NCBI GenBank assembly: GCA_051016205.1
Contig: CP136534.1
Span: 2,976,001-3,040,000, forward strand
Origin: Acuticoccus sp051016205
GTDB lineage: Bacteria; Pseudomonadota; Alphaproteobacteria; Rhizobiales; Amorphaceae
Length of the DNA stretch: 64,000 nucleotides
Direction: 5' to 3'
Both the position numbers and the translations under genes were made by a program. Positions 7,164 through 15,852 of this stretch are shown here, one piece after another. Below the pieces are notes generated by a model, which worked only from the letters and a program-made list of their open reading frames with translations, was not told where the DNA came from and made no database searches. How positions within the stretch are numbered: the first letter of the stretch is position 1; every line of letters begins with the position of its first letter.

Positions 7164-8429
7164 TCAGCCGTCGCTGGAGATGCCGGCGCTGGACCGAGGC
7201 TCTAGACAGGGCATTGCAGGGGTTGAGGCTGCCGATCCGCAGATGGGCAGGGATTGGCTGCGGCTTCTCGCCTCGTCAAGGCGCGTCAGCAAGGCGTCTG
7301 TGGCGACAGGCAGTGCGAAGCGTTCATCCAGCGCGAACCGGCCAACAGCGTCCTGTACCGCTGCGGGGGAGGCGTCGGCGCCCTCTCCCAGATAGTAAAG
7401 GTCGCGCAAAGCCGTGACGACACGGGTGTCGGTGGCGTAGCCGGGGGCTTCGGTGTCCACCCGCTCGCCCACCACGCGGGTGATCGTGTTGGGGGTGACG
7501 GCGGCAATGGTGGTCACCTGGTCGCCTTCGCTGACCGTGCTCTCACCGTCTGGTGATGTGGACGAAGCGGGTGGTGTTTGCGGCTGAGCATCGCCGGCAA
7601 GGGTGGTTTCAAGGCCTGCTGAAGTGGGCGTATCGGTGTCTGCGGGTGATGCGCCAGGGTCCCTCTCGAGGGCGGCGCGGGCCGCGGCCACCACGCGTGA
7701 GGTGGCAGGGTCGGCGGGCTCTGTCGTATCAGTCGCCTGCGCAGGGGCGGGCGTCACCTCCTCAAAGCCTGTGCTGGTGATGGCTGAAGGGGTGGCCTGC
7801 GGGTCGTCTCCCGTGGCGCCGGCCGGGGCGGTGTCGGTGGGCGAGCCGAAAGCGGTGCGCGCCTGCCTTGGGGCAGGCCGCGGTACGGGGGCGATCTCGC
7901 CGCTACGCACGATGGGTGCGCTGGTCTGCGGGTCCTCGCTCAAGGGGCGGGGGCCGTCATAGGCTGGGTCGTCGAACCGCTCCACAAAGTCGGGGTTGCC
8001 CAGCAGCGGCTCCTCCAACACACCCTCGGGGCGCGGCTCATCCTGGCCAAGATCAAAGGGGGTGCCTTGGGCAAGTACGATTTCGGGCTCCGTCATTACC
8101 CAGGCGCGCCCGTCGGTGCGGCGGCAGCGAAACCCATCCACCGCAGCAGGGCCGCGCCCGCCGCCCAAAACATCGATGCGATAGCCGCGGCAAGGCTGTT
8201 CGCCACCGCGAAGCACAGGGCGATAGGTGCGCACGGCAAGGAGCGTACCGTTCGGAAGGCGCATGCGCGTCACTTCGTCGGTGCCGGCCGTGTCCAAGAC
8301 GGCACCGAGGCGCACCTCCATCTGGCGCCGCTCGTCCTGCGACAGTGGCAGCGCGGTTTGGTAGGACTGCGCCATCACGGGCGCGGCGAGGGCGAGGCAG
8401 GACAGTCCTGCCATGACGCGAACCAACAC
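7164..8429 (-). CDS. exported protein with 17-kDa surface-antigen-like domain
   Basis: This 421-residue protein has a signal peptide ('MLVRVMAGLSCLALAAPVMAQ'). Residues 60-115 resemble the C-terminal part of rickettsial 17-kDa surface antigens: 'YRPVLRGGEQPCRGYRIDV' then 'GFRCRRTDGRAWV', with two conserved cysteines and the R-x-DG-x-W ending. A Thr/Pro/Ala-rich linker covers about residues 125-320. A helical segment near 335-385 ('LRDLYYLGEG' to 'ALPVATDALLTRL') is weakly like peptidoglycan-binding repeats. The GTG start at 8429 is well placed: GAGGAGG lies about seven bases upstream. It is probably periplasmic or outer-membrane associated. The extreme C-terminus looks unstructured. Confidence 0.7.
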   Translation of the reverse strand: MLVRVMAGLSCLALAAPVMAQSYQTALPLSQDERRQMEVRLGAVLDTAGTDEVTRMRLPNGTLLAVRTYRPVLRGGEQPCRGYRIDVLGGGRGPAAVDGFRCRRTDGRAWVMTEPEIVLAQGTPFDLGQDEPRPEGVLEEPLLGNPDFVERFDDPAYDGPRPLSEDPQTSAPIVRSGEIAPVPRPAPRQARTAFGSPTDTAPAGATGDDPQATPSAITSTGFEEVTPAPAQATDTTEPADPATSRVVAAARAALERDPGASPADTDTPTSAGLETTLAGDAQPQTPPASSTSPDGESTVSEGDQVTTIAAVTPNTITRVVGERVDTEAPGYATDTRVVTALRDLYYLGEGADASPAAVQDAVGRFALDERFALPVATDALLTRLDEARSRSQSLPICGSAASTPAMPCLEPRSSAGISSDG

Positions 8430-8541
8430 GACGGTTCCTCCTCATACTGTGCGCCATACAAGGCACACCCCATACTAATGCGCGCGGCGGCCCGTGCCAA
8501 ACAGGGCTGTGGGCGGCGCGATCACCGACCTGCAGCTCCTA

Positions 8542-9957
8542 TCAGGCCGCAGGCTTGGCGGCGAGGGGCGAGGGATCGCGCGGCAGATAGGTCCCGCCGC
8601 CCTTTTGCGCCACAAGGCTGCCCTCGCGCACGCCCACCTTGCCCCGCACCAACACCGTTTCGGGCCAGCCTGTGACGGTGATTCCCTCATAAGGGGTGTA
8701 ATCTGAACCGTCGTGCAACAGGGTGTGGCTGATGGTGCGGGTGCGATCGGGGTCCCAGATGGCAATGTCGGCATCGGCGCCCACCGCGATGGTCCCCTTG
8801 CGCGGATAAAGCCCATAGGTCTTGGCGTGGTTGGTGGCCGTCAGCGCCACGAATCGCGGCAGATCGATCCGCCCTTTCTTGACCCCTTCGGAGAACAGAA
8901 GCGGCAGGCGCGTCTCCACCCCAGGAATGCCGTTGGGCACATAGCGGAAGCTCTCCCGCCCTTTGGGGTTCAATTTCCCCTGTTCGTCGTCGTAACGGAA
9001 CGGGCAGTGGTCCGACGAGAAAAGGTCGAACAGCCCCGTTTCGATCCCCCGCCAGCAGGCCTCATGCTCGCTCTCATCGCGCGGTGGCGGAGAGCACACA
9101 TATTTGGCACCCGACCAGTCCATGGTGTCGAGGTCCGACGCGGTGAGGGTGATGTACTGCGGGCACGTCTCACCGACGATGGCGCGGCCGCGGCTCCTGG
9201 CCCGCGCGATCTCTTCCATCGCCGCCCCGTTGGAGACGTGGACGATCACCAAAGGCACATCCACCACCTCAGCAAGGGTGATGGCGCGGTGGGTCGCCTC
9301 CCTCTCCACAGGGATCGGTCGCGTGGTGGCGTGGGAGACGGGCTTCAGCCGGCCATCCTCCTCGGCCTTGTTGATGAGGTAGGCGATGGCGTCCTCGTTC
9401 TCGCAGTGGACCATCACGAGGGCGCCCGTGCGGCGAGCCGTGTCCATGGTGGCGAGAATTTCCGCATCGTTGAGACGCAGCATCTCGTAGGTCATGAACA
9501 CCTTGAAGGAGGTGTAACCGTCCGCCACAGCGGCAGGCAGTTCCTGCCCCAGCACCTGGTCCGTGGGGTCGGAGATGATGAGGTGGAAGGAGACGTCGGT
9601 GTAGCAGTTGCCGTCCGCCAGGGCGTGATAGTCCGTCAGCGCCTGGCGCAGGGACTGTCCGCGCTCCTGCAGGCAAAACGGCATCACCGTGGTGTTGCCG
9701 CCGAAAAGGGCCGAGCGGGTGGCGCTCTCAAAGTCGTCGGCCATGGTGATGCCTTCGCCCGAGGGCTGGGCGATATGCACGTGGCTGTCGATCCCGCCGG
9801 GCAGCACCAGCTTTCCTGTGGCATCGATGGTCTCGGCAGCATCCCCAAGGTCGCGGCCAAGGGTTGCGATCACCCCGTCTTTGATGCCGACGTCAGCGTG
9901 GAACACATCGGCCGCCGTCGCCACGGTGCCGTTCTTGATGACAAGGTCGAGGGCCAT
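8542..9957 (-). CDS. hydA: dihydropyrimidinase / D-hydantoinase
   Basis: This is a 471-residue cyclic amidohydrolase, the usual length of the family. It opens the ring of 5,6-dihydropyrimidines or 5-substituted hydantoins. Visible metal ligands are H59 and H61 ('DSHVHIAQP'), the carboxylated lysine K152 ('TSFKVFM'), H184 ('VMVHCEN'), H240 ('IVHVSNG') and D316 ('SSDHCPF'). The substrate-binding 'SPPPRDE' stretch is also present. The gene precedes a hydroxyacid reductase on the same strand but 30 bp downstream of it, so both may be one transcript. None of the other reductive pyrimidine pathway genes (preA, preT, beta-ureidopropionase) are in the window. Allantoinase is less likely given the SFKVFM pattern. 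Confidence 0.9.
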   Translation of the reverse strand: MALDLVIKNGTVATAADVFHADVGIKDGVIATLGRDLGDAAETIDATGKLVLPGGIDSHVHIAQPSGEGITMADDFESATRSALFGGNTTVMPFCLQERGQSLRQALTDYHALADGNCYTDVSFHLIISDPTDQVLGQELPAAVADGYTSFKVFMTYEMLRLNDAEILATMDTARRTGALVMVHCENEDAIAYLINKAEEDGRLKPVSHATTRPIPVEREATHRAITLAEVVDVPLVIVHVSNGAAMEEIARARSRGRAIVGETCPQYITLTASDLDTMDWSGAKYVCSPPPRDESEHEACWRGIETGLFDLFSSDHCPFRYDDEQGKLNPKGRESFRYVPNGIPGVETRLPLLFSEGVKKGRIDLPRFVALTATNHAKTYGLYPRKGTIAVGADADIAIWDPDRTRTISHTLLHDGSDYTPYEGITVTGWPETVLVRGKVGVREGSLVAQKGGGTYLPRDPSPLAAKPAA

Positions 9958-9986
9958 TGCGCTCTCTCCAATCGGTGGGCGTGGGC

Positions 9987-10937
9987 TCAGTAGCCGCGAT
10001 GCCTGTCCACGATGTTCGTCATAGGATCGCCCCTTTCGAAGGCGTCCATTTGCGCCACCACGTAGCGCGCGACGGCGCGCGGTTCGCTGATGGCGGCCAC
10101 ATGGGGCGTCAGCACAAGGTTCGGCGCGTCCCAGAGGGGCGAATCGGCCGGCAGCGGTTCGGTCTTGAACACATCAAGACTGGCGCCGGCCAGCGCGCCC
10201 GATTTCAGCGCTGCCACCACATCGTCCTCGTTTTGCAAACCGCCGCGCCCGCCATTGATGATCACCGGTCCACCGAGCGGGCTGTCCTGGCTCAGCGCTG
10301 CGAACAGGTCTGCATTCAGTATCTCATAGGTGGCAGGGGTGAACGGCAAAAGCACCACCAAAATGTCGGTCTTTCTAAGGAACGCGGCTTTTTCTTGCTC
10401 GCCCGCATAAACGGGCACACCGCCGCCGTCCTTGGGGTTGCGCGACCAGGCGATCACCTCATAACCGATGGCCTTCAAGATGCCGGCGCAATGCTGGCCG
10501 AGGACGCCGTAACCCATCATCCCCACCGTCAGCTCGGAGGCTTTGACGTGGCGCAGGGACTGGTCCTTGTACTGGTGGGCCTTTTGCTGGGCGAGGTAGT
10601 GGAGCGCCTGGCGGTGGTGGGTCAGCACCTGCAGCGTCACCCACTCGCCCATGCGCCAGGTGAGGTTGTCGTCCACAAGGCGCACAATGGGAACGTCGGG
10701 CAAATCCGTGTCCGAGAGAAGGGCATCGACGCCGGCGCCAAGATTGAAGATGACCTTAAGGTTCGGAAGCGTGCGCAAGAGCCCTTCAGGGGGCTTCCAC
10801 GTCAGCGCGTAAAGGACGTCCGCCGGTTCGTAGGTGTGCACACCATTGACGTAGACGGTGCGCTCGGGGGCGGCATGGGCAAATTCGTCGAGCCATTGGT
10901 TTGAGTCCCAATTGGCGGTGGTGAGAAGCGCGGTCAT
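9987..10937 (-). CDS. D-2-hydroxyacid dehydrogenase (glyoxylate/hydroxypyruvate reductase type)
   Basis: This 316-residue protein of the NAD(P)-dependent D-2-hydroxyacid dehydrogenase family is GhrA-like. The nucleotide-binding loop is 'MGYGVLGQHCA' near residue 145, and an Arg in 'IAWSR' after the second strand favours NADPH. Catalytic residues are visible as Arg in 'INGGRGGLQ', Glu in 'FKTEPLP' and His in 'TPHVAAISEP'. It would reduce glyoxylate, hydroxypyruvate or a related 2-keto acid. The start is ATG 10937; a 49-residue in-frame extension upstream is Arg/Pro-rich and not family-like. It may be expressed with the downstream hydantoinase gene. Confidence 0.88.
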   Translation of the reverse strand: MTALLTTANWDSNQWLDEFAHAAPERTVYVNGVHTYEPADVLYALTWKPPEGLLRTLPNLKVIFNLGAGVDALLSDTDLPDVPIVRLVDDNLTWRMGEWVTLQVLTHHRQALHYLAQQKAHQYKDQSLRHVKASELTVGMMGYGVLGQHCAGILKAIGYEVIAWSRNPKDGGGVPVYAGEQEKAAFLRKTDILVVLLPFTPATYEILNADLFAALSQDSPLGGPVIINGGRGGLQNEDDVVAALKSGALAGASLDVFKTEPLPADSPLWDAPNLVLTPHVAAISEPRAVARYVVAQMDAFERGDPMTNIVDRHRGY

Positions 10938-11150
10938 CGAAAGATCCTGTTCGACGCGACGGTAGAGCGTGTCCGGCCCCCAGGGAAGCGCGTGAAGCCG
11001 CAAGGAGGTTCGCGAACACCCCTTCCAGGAGGATCCCTTGTCGGCGTGCCGGTCCACCGCGCGCTTCCGTGGGGGCATGACCAAGCCCTAAGCAAGGGAC
11101 GCGCCAGGGACAACGTTGACCCAAAGGCGCCACAGTCATATTTCGGCGCG

Positions 11151-11663
11151 ATGGCAAGACTTCCCATTCTCATCCTGCCGGACCCTGTCCTGCGCAAGGT
11201 GGCCGCCCCCGTGGTGGCTGTGGACGAGCGCGTGCGCACCCTCGCTGAGGATATGCTGGACACCATGTACGAGGCTCCGGGCATCGGCCTTGCGGCGCCT
11301 CAGGTGGGCATCCTTGAGCGCATCATCGTGTGCGATGTTGTGACGGAGGAGGGGGCCGAGCCCGATCCCAAAGTCCTCATCAACCCCGAGATTGTCGCCA
11401 AGTCCGAAGAGACCAGCGTCTACGAGGAAGGGTGCCTGTCAATCCCCGACTATACCGAGGACGTGACGCGGCCCGCAGGGGTGACCGTGCGCTACCTCGA
11501 CAAGGATGGGGCAACCTGCGAGGTCACCGCCGACGGGCTGCTCGCTGTGTGTTTGCAGCACGAGATCGACCATTTGAATGGCGTCTTGTTCATCGACCAC
11601 TTGTCTCGCCTCAAGCGCGACAGGATCACCAAAAAGTTCCAGAAGCAGGCCAAACTCGCCTAG
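11151..11663 (+). CDS. def: peptide deformylase
   Basis: This 170-residue enzyme removes the N-formyl group from new proteins. All three family motifs are intact: 'GIGLAAPQVG' (motif 1), 'EGCLSIPD' (motif 2, Cys ligand) and 'HEIDHLNGVLF' (motif 3, two His ligands plus the catalytic Glu). The start at 11151 gives the usual 'MARLPILILPDPVLRK' N-terminus; longer upstream frames overlap the divergent gene region. In most alphaproteobacteria def is directly followed by fmt and truA; here two other genes lie between def and fmt. Confidence 0.97.
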   Translation: MARLPILILPDPVLRKVAAPVVAVDERVRTLAEDMLDTMYEAPGIGLAAPQVGILERIIVCDVVTEEGAEPDPKVLINPEIVAKSEETSVYEEGCLSIPDYTEDVTRPAGVTVRYLDKDGATCEVTADGLLAVCLQHEIDHLNGVLFIDHLSRLKRDRITKKFQKQAKLA

Positions 11664-11700
11664 CCCGCGGGCTCTGCCGGCACGCACGAGGGACGTTGGG

Positions 11701-12414
11701 ATGGGAACCGACATCCACGACTATGTTGAGGTGCGCCAAGCTGACGGGTCGTGGCGGGCCACCACCGCCGACGAACGTACGCCGCCCTGTGAAGAGGGGA
11801 TCACGATCATCCCGAAAAGTGTGATCTATGGCGATCGCAACTATGGTCTGTTTGCGATTCTGGCCGATGTCAGAAACTGGGCCAAATCCAAACGTATCGT
11901 GCCTGGTGGACCTTACACGCAAACCGCACCGTTCGTTCCGCTCTCCCCGCCTCGCGGCTTTCCGACGGACGTCTCCACCGAGGTGGTCGAAGCTGCCGAC
12001 TGGTGGAGCTGCGAAGCATACTCACACAGCCACCTCACCCTCAAAGAGGTGATGGAGTATGATTGGACCCAAGAGGTGACGCTGCGCGGATGGGTCACCC
12101 CCGCGGATTTTTTGAGACATCGTCTTGGGGTAAGCCCACAGTACGAGTGGGAGGACGTCAGCGCGCGGAGGCGAGTCAAAGTTTCGTTGGAGAAGATGAC
12201 CGAGATCGTGGGTGCCGACGCAAATTGGTCAGATCTCAAAAGGCTGGAGCCGACTGGAAGTATTTTTGATTGGAAAGACAGATACTATACGCAGCTGGAG
12301 TGGCAGGTGAAATATTTCGAAGTCGCACTCTACTTTCTCGGTCAGTCGCTGCCGCAACTGTGGCGCTTGGGAGCGGCTGACGACGTTCGGCTGGTGTTTT
12401 GGTTCGACAACTAG
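11701..12414 (+). CDS. hypothetical protein, phage-like family
   Basis: This is a 237-residue soluble protein. Its N-terminus 'MGTDIHDYVEV' followed by 'YGDRNYGLFAILADVRNW' resembles a small hypothetical family I associate with phages and scattered bacteria; function unknown. It is rich in Trp and Tyr. Base composition is visibly less GC-rich than its neighbours, with many A/T third positions, which suggests recent acquisition. It lies 37 bp after def and 12 bp before a secreted protein gene. A purine-rich GAGGGACG lies just upstream of the ATG. Confidence 0.7.
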   Translation: MGTDIHDYVEVRQADGSWRATTADERTPPCEEGITIIPKSVIYGDRNYGLFAILADVRNWAKSKRIVPGGPYTQTAPFVPLSPPRGFPTDVSTEVVEAADWWSCEAYSHSHLTLKEVMEYDWTQEVTLRGWVTPADFLRHRLGVSPQYEWEDVSARRRVKVSLEKMTEIVGADANWSDLKRLEPTGSIFDWKDRYYTQLEWQVKYFEVALYFLGQSLPQLWRLGAADDVRLVFWFDN

Positions 12415-12426
12415 AGGGGCCTGAGA

Positions 12427-13041
12427 ATGGCACGCGTCGTCTTGGTTGCACTCACCACTGCTTTCCTGGCGCACACCGGTGTGGCCGTGGCCCAGGAGGT
12501 GGGGCGGTCCACCGTCGGTGATCGCGAGGTGATCCTGTTTCAGAACGGGACATGGCGCTATGTGCGCGAAGAACGGCCCGTGGACGAAGCGTGTGTCGAC
12601 AAGACGCGGCTTGAAAGTGACAAACTGCCCCTGTCCTACTGCCTCAGCGAGGCCGAATGGGCGCGCGACACGGTGACCGGGCCGTTCGAGGCGGTTTACG
12701 TACACCGCCAGCAAGAGCTCTATCTGGGGGTGATTTCAGAGCGCGTCACCTTTACCGAGGAGGCGTTGCGGGAGGCGATCGTTTTCAACGCCCAGCAAGC
12801 GGCGGGCCTCACCCCCATCAAAATCTTGAAGGAAGAGGACGTAGACATTGCTGGGACGAACTGGAGCTTCCTTAACCTGGAAGCCATCATGTCCGGCGTT
12901 GAGTTCCAATACTGGAACTATTCGCGCGCTGTGCCGAGAGCGGCCGTGCAGTTCGTGTTCTGGACCACCGATGAGCATGCGGCCGAGGCGGGCCCCATCG
13001 CCGCGGAGGTGTCGAAGACCTTGCGCTGGGAGGGGGAGTGA
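12427..13041 (+). CDS. hypothetical exported protein
   Basis: This 204-residue protein has a cleavable signal peptide ('MARVVLVALTTAFLAHTGVAVAQ'). Right after it comes 'DREVILFQNGTWRYV', a pattern seen in small exported proteins with SH3-like or DUF3157-type starts. The mature part contains two cysteines ('EACVDK' and 'LSYCLS') that could form a disulfide. I do not recognise the rest. It sits 12 bp after the phage-like gene and together they separate def from fmt. It has no lipobox or membrane helix other than the signal. Confidence 0.72.
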   Translation: MARVVLVALTTAFLAHTGVAVAQEVGRSTVGDREVILFQNGTWRYVREERPVDEACVDKTRLESDKLPLSYCLSEAEWARDTVTGPFEAVYVHRQQELYLGVISERVTFTEEALREAIVFNAQQAAGLTPIKILKEEDVDIAGTNWSFLNLEAIMSGVEFQYWNYSRAVPRAAVQFVFWTTDEHAAEAGPIAAEVSKTLRWEGE

Positions 13042-13095
13042 GCGGCCAAGGTGGCTCATGACCCCATCAAGCGCGCGCCATAAAGTCACCCAGCC

Positions 13096-14028
13096 ATGCG
13101 ATTGATCTTCATGGGCACGCCGCACTTTGCCGTGCCGACACTGATGGAGCTTGCCGGCCAAGGCTACGATGTGGCCGCCGTCTACACCCAGCCGCCGCGC
13201 CCAAGGGGTCGGCGCGGGTTGAAGGATGAACCCTCGCCCGTCCACAAGGCCGCCCAGGCGCTGGGGCTCGAGGTCCGCCATCCAATCAACTTCAAGAGCG
13301 AAGCGGCGCTGGCCGAGATTGAGGCGGTGGGCGCCGATGCCATCATCGTCGTCGCTTACGGGCTGATCCTGCCCGAAAGGGTGCTCAATGCAGCGCAGGA
13401 GGGTGCCTTCAACGTGCACGCCTCACTTCTGCCGCGCTGGCGTGGGGCCGCACCCATCGCAAGGGCCATCATGGCGGGCGACACGGAAACGGGCGTTGCC
13501 GTCATGCGCATGGAAAAGGGCCTCGACACAGGCCCCGTCGCGATGGTGGAGCGCGTTGCCATCGCCCCCAGCGACACCGCCGGCGACCTGACGGACCGTC
13601 TCTCCCGCCTTGGCGCCGATCTCATGGTGCGCGCCCTCGGGGGTGTCGCGCGCGGGCAACTCGTGTTTCAGCCGCAGCCGTCGGAGGGCATCACCTACGC
13701 CCACAAGATCGAAAAGGGCGAGGCTGTCATTGACTTCGCCCGACCTGCTGATGCCGTGCGCAACCACATCCACGGGCTCAGCCCGTGGCCTGGCGCGTAC
13801 GCCACGCTTCAGATCGCCGGCAAGGACGAGCGCATTAAAGTGTTTCGCGCCGAAGCGGTGGACGGCGAGGGTGCGCCCGGCACGATCCTTGATGACCGGC
13901 TGACGATCGCCTGCGAATCGGGCGCTCTGCGGCTGTTGGAGGTGCAGCGGGCCGGCAAATCACCCGTGTCGGCGGCGCAATTTCTGCAAGGGGCGCGGGT
14001 GGCGCCTGGCGCGCGTTTTTCGGGGTGA
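13096..14028 (+). CDS. fmt: methionyl-tRNA formyltransferase
   Basis: This 310-residue enzyme formylates initiator Met-tRNA. The N-terminal formyltransferase domain begins 'MRLIFMGTPHFAVPTL' and carries the folate/catalytic segment 'FNVHASLLPRWRGAAPI' near residue 105 and 'ETGVAVMRMEKGLDTGP' near residue 130. The C-terminal tRNA-binding domain contains 'HIHGLSPWPGAYA'. Its stop is three bases before the truA GTG, so the two are co-translated. Def and Fmt act on the same formyl group at opposite ends of translation, which is why they normally cluster. Confidence 0.97.
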   Translation: MRLIFMGTPHFAVPTLMELAGQGYDVAAVYTQPPRPRGRRGLKDEPSPVHKAAQALGLEVRHPINFKSEAALAEIEAVGADAIIVVAYGLILPERVLNAAQEGAFNVHASLLPRWRGAAPIARAIMAGDTETGVAVMRMEKGLDTGPVAMVERVAIAPSDTAGDLTDRLSRLGADLMVRALGGVARGQLVFQPQPSEGITYAHKIEKGEAVIDFARPADAVRNHIHGLSPWPGAYATLQIAGKDERIKVFRAEAVDGEGAPGTILDDRLTIACESGALRLLEVQRAGKSPVSAAQFLQGARVAPGARFSG

Positions 14029-14031
14029 GAC

Positions 14032-14784
14032 GTGGCGCGCTACAAGCTGGTCATCGAGTATGATGGGGCGCCGTTCGTGGGCTGGCAGCGCCAGACCAAC
14101 GGCCGCAGCGTCCAACAGGCGATTGAGGAGGCAGCCGAAAGGCTGTCCGGCGCCAAGACGCGAATCAACGGAGCCGGTCGCACCGATACGGGGGTTCATG
14201 CCGCCGGTCAGGCGGCGCATGTGGACTTCGCCAAAGCCTATCCTGCCGACACCGTGCGCGATGCGCTGAACGCACACCTGCGGCCAGAGCCCGTTGCGGT
14301 CGTGGCGGCAACGGCGGTGGACGAGGCGTTCGATGCCCGCCATTCGGCCACAGCCAGGCACTACCGCTACCTCATCATCAACCGCCGCGCCCCCCTTGCC
14401 CTTGAGCAAAAGGCTTGGCAGGTGGCCGGCACGCTCGACGAGGCGGCGATGGGGGAGGGCGCGCGCCACCTTATCGGCCGGCACGACTTCACCACCTTCC
14501 GCGCCAGTCAATGCCAGGCCCAAAGCCCTGTGCGCACCCTTGATATGTTGTCCGTAGAGCGACACTCGGACCACATTGTGATCGGTGCATCAGCACGCTC
14601 CTTCCTTCACCATCAGGTTCGGTCCATTGTGGGCTCGCTGGTTGAGGTGGGTTTGGGCCGCTGGCAACCGCGTCATATGGGGGACGTGCTCGCGGCCCGG
14701 TCCCGGGCGGCGTGCGGTCCTGTGGCGCCGGCGGCTGGACTGACCTTGACCAAGGTGGACTACGAGGACGCTTTATGGACGTAA
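14032..14784 (+). CDS. truA: tRNA pseudouridine(38-40) synthase
   Basis: This 250-residue TruA isomerises uridines 38-40 in the anticodon arm. It starts at GTG 14032 with 'ARYKLVIEYDGAPFVGWQRQ', typical of the family. The catalytic Asp is in 'GAGRTDTGVHAAGQ' near residue 50. 'RSFLHHQVRSIVGSLVEVG' near residue 190 is the conserved C-terminal core. It overlaps the mtnP start by 10 bp at its 3' end, so fmt, truA and mtnP are likely one transcript. Confidence 0.97.
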   Translation: MARYKLVIEYDGAPFVGWQRQTNGRSVQQAIEEAAERLSGAKTRINGAGRTDTGVHAAGQAAHVDFAKAYPADTVRDALNAHLRPEPVAVVAATAVDEAFDARHSATARHYRYLIINRRAPLALEQKAWQVAGTLDEAAMGEGARHLIGRHDFTTFRASQCQAQSPVRTLDMLSVERHSDHIVIGASARSFLHHQVRSIVGSLVEVGLGRWQPRHMGDVLAARSRAACGPVAPAAGLTLTKVDYEDALWT

Positions 14785-15647
14785 CGCTCGGGATCATCGG
14801 CGGGTCGGGCCTTTACGATCTCCCCGGATTGGATGGGGAGTGGAAGGCTGTGGAAAGCCCCTGGGGGCCGCCATCCGATCAAGTCCTCGTGGGGACGCTT
14901 GGCCACACACGCGTGGTGTTTTTGCCCCGCCACGGTCGCGGCCACAGGGTTGACCCGACGGGGATCAACTATCGCGCCAATATCGACATCATGAAGCGTT
15001 GCGGTGTGAGCGACCTTGTGTCCCTGTCCGCCTGCGGTTCGCTGCGGGAGGATCTGGCGCCGGGCACCTTCGTCATCGTGGACCAGTTCATCGACCGTAC
15101 CTTTGCCCGCCCCAAAAGCTTTTTCGGCCCTGGGTGCGTGGCGCATGTATCCATGGCCCACCCCGTCAGCCGCGATCTTGGCGACAGGATCGAGACCGTG
15201 GCCCGCACCAATGGCATCAGCCACCATCGCGGTGGCACTTATCTTGCCATGGAAGGTCCGCAGTTCTCGTCGCTGGCCGAAAGCCAGCTTTACAGGGAGT
15301 GGGGGGCCGACGTGATCGGGATGACCAACATGCCTGAGGCCAAACTCGCCCGCGAGGCGGAGATCGCCTATGCCACCGTTGCCATGGTCACCGACTTTGA
15401 CAGCTGGCACGCGGACCACGGCGAAGTGGACATCACACAAATCATCGAGACCATGACCGCCAATGGCGAGGCGGCCCGCACGCTTGTCGCCACCCTTGCC
15501 AAGACCATGCCCCAGACCCGCGAGGCGTGCTCTGCAGGGTCCGACACGGCGTTGGAGTTTGCCATCATCACCGCCCCTGAAATGCGCGACCCCGCGCTCC
15601 TCAAGAAGCTGGATGCGGTGGCAGGCCGCGTCCTGTCCCGCGGCTAG
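14775..15647 (+). CDS. mtnP: S-methyl-5'-thioadenosine phosphorylase
   Basis: This 290-residue purine nucleoside phosphorylase-family enzyme splits methylthioadenosine, a by-product of polyamine and quorum-signal synthesis, into adenine and methylthioribose phosphate. The start 'LGIIGGSGLYDLPGL', the phosphate site region 'FLPRHGRGH', 'AMEGPQFSSLAES' and 'GMTNMPEAKLAREAE' are typical of MTAP. The ATG at 14775 lies inside the end of truA. Its product adenine is the substrate of the next gene, apt, so the two form a salvage pair. Confidence 0.95.
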   Translation: MDVTLGIIGGSGLYDLPGLDGEWKAVESPWGPPSDQVLVGTLGHTRVVFLPRHGRGHRVDPTGINYRANIDIMKRCGVSDLVSLSACGSLREDLAPGTFVIVDQFIDRTFARPKSFFGPGCVAHVSMAHPVSRDLGDRIETVARTNGISHHRGGTYLAMEGPQFSSLAESQLYREWGADVIGMTNMPEAKLAREAEIAYATVAMVTDFDSWHADHGEVDITQIIETMTANGEAARTLVATLAKTMPQTREACSAGSDTALEFAIITAPEMRDPALLKKLDAVAGRVLSRG

Positions 15648-15852
15648 TCATGTCGGGCCCGGGTGGACAAGCGCCACGCCAACAGGGCGTTGGCTGGCAA
15701 CGCTGTCCCAAGAGTGTACTGATGGCATCTTCGGTGTTTTGTCGCTGTCCCGTGGTCGTCGTGCCGCTGGCGCGTTGCACCGCCGCGTGCGGGAGCGCAC
15801 GCCGCCGCGTCGCCGTCTCGTGCGCGCAAGTCATTCTCTAAGGGTCCCCTTT

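Noticed and set aside
8713..9993. 426-residue forward reading frame
   Set aside because: Antisense shadow of the hydantoinase gene, which has a complete set of catalytic residues.
15650..15841. 63-residue frame between mtnP and apt
   Set aside because: No ribosome-binding site, Cys/Arg/Val-rich composition and no family likeness; more likely leader or spacer DNA.
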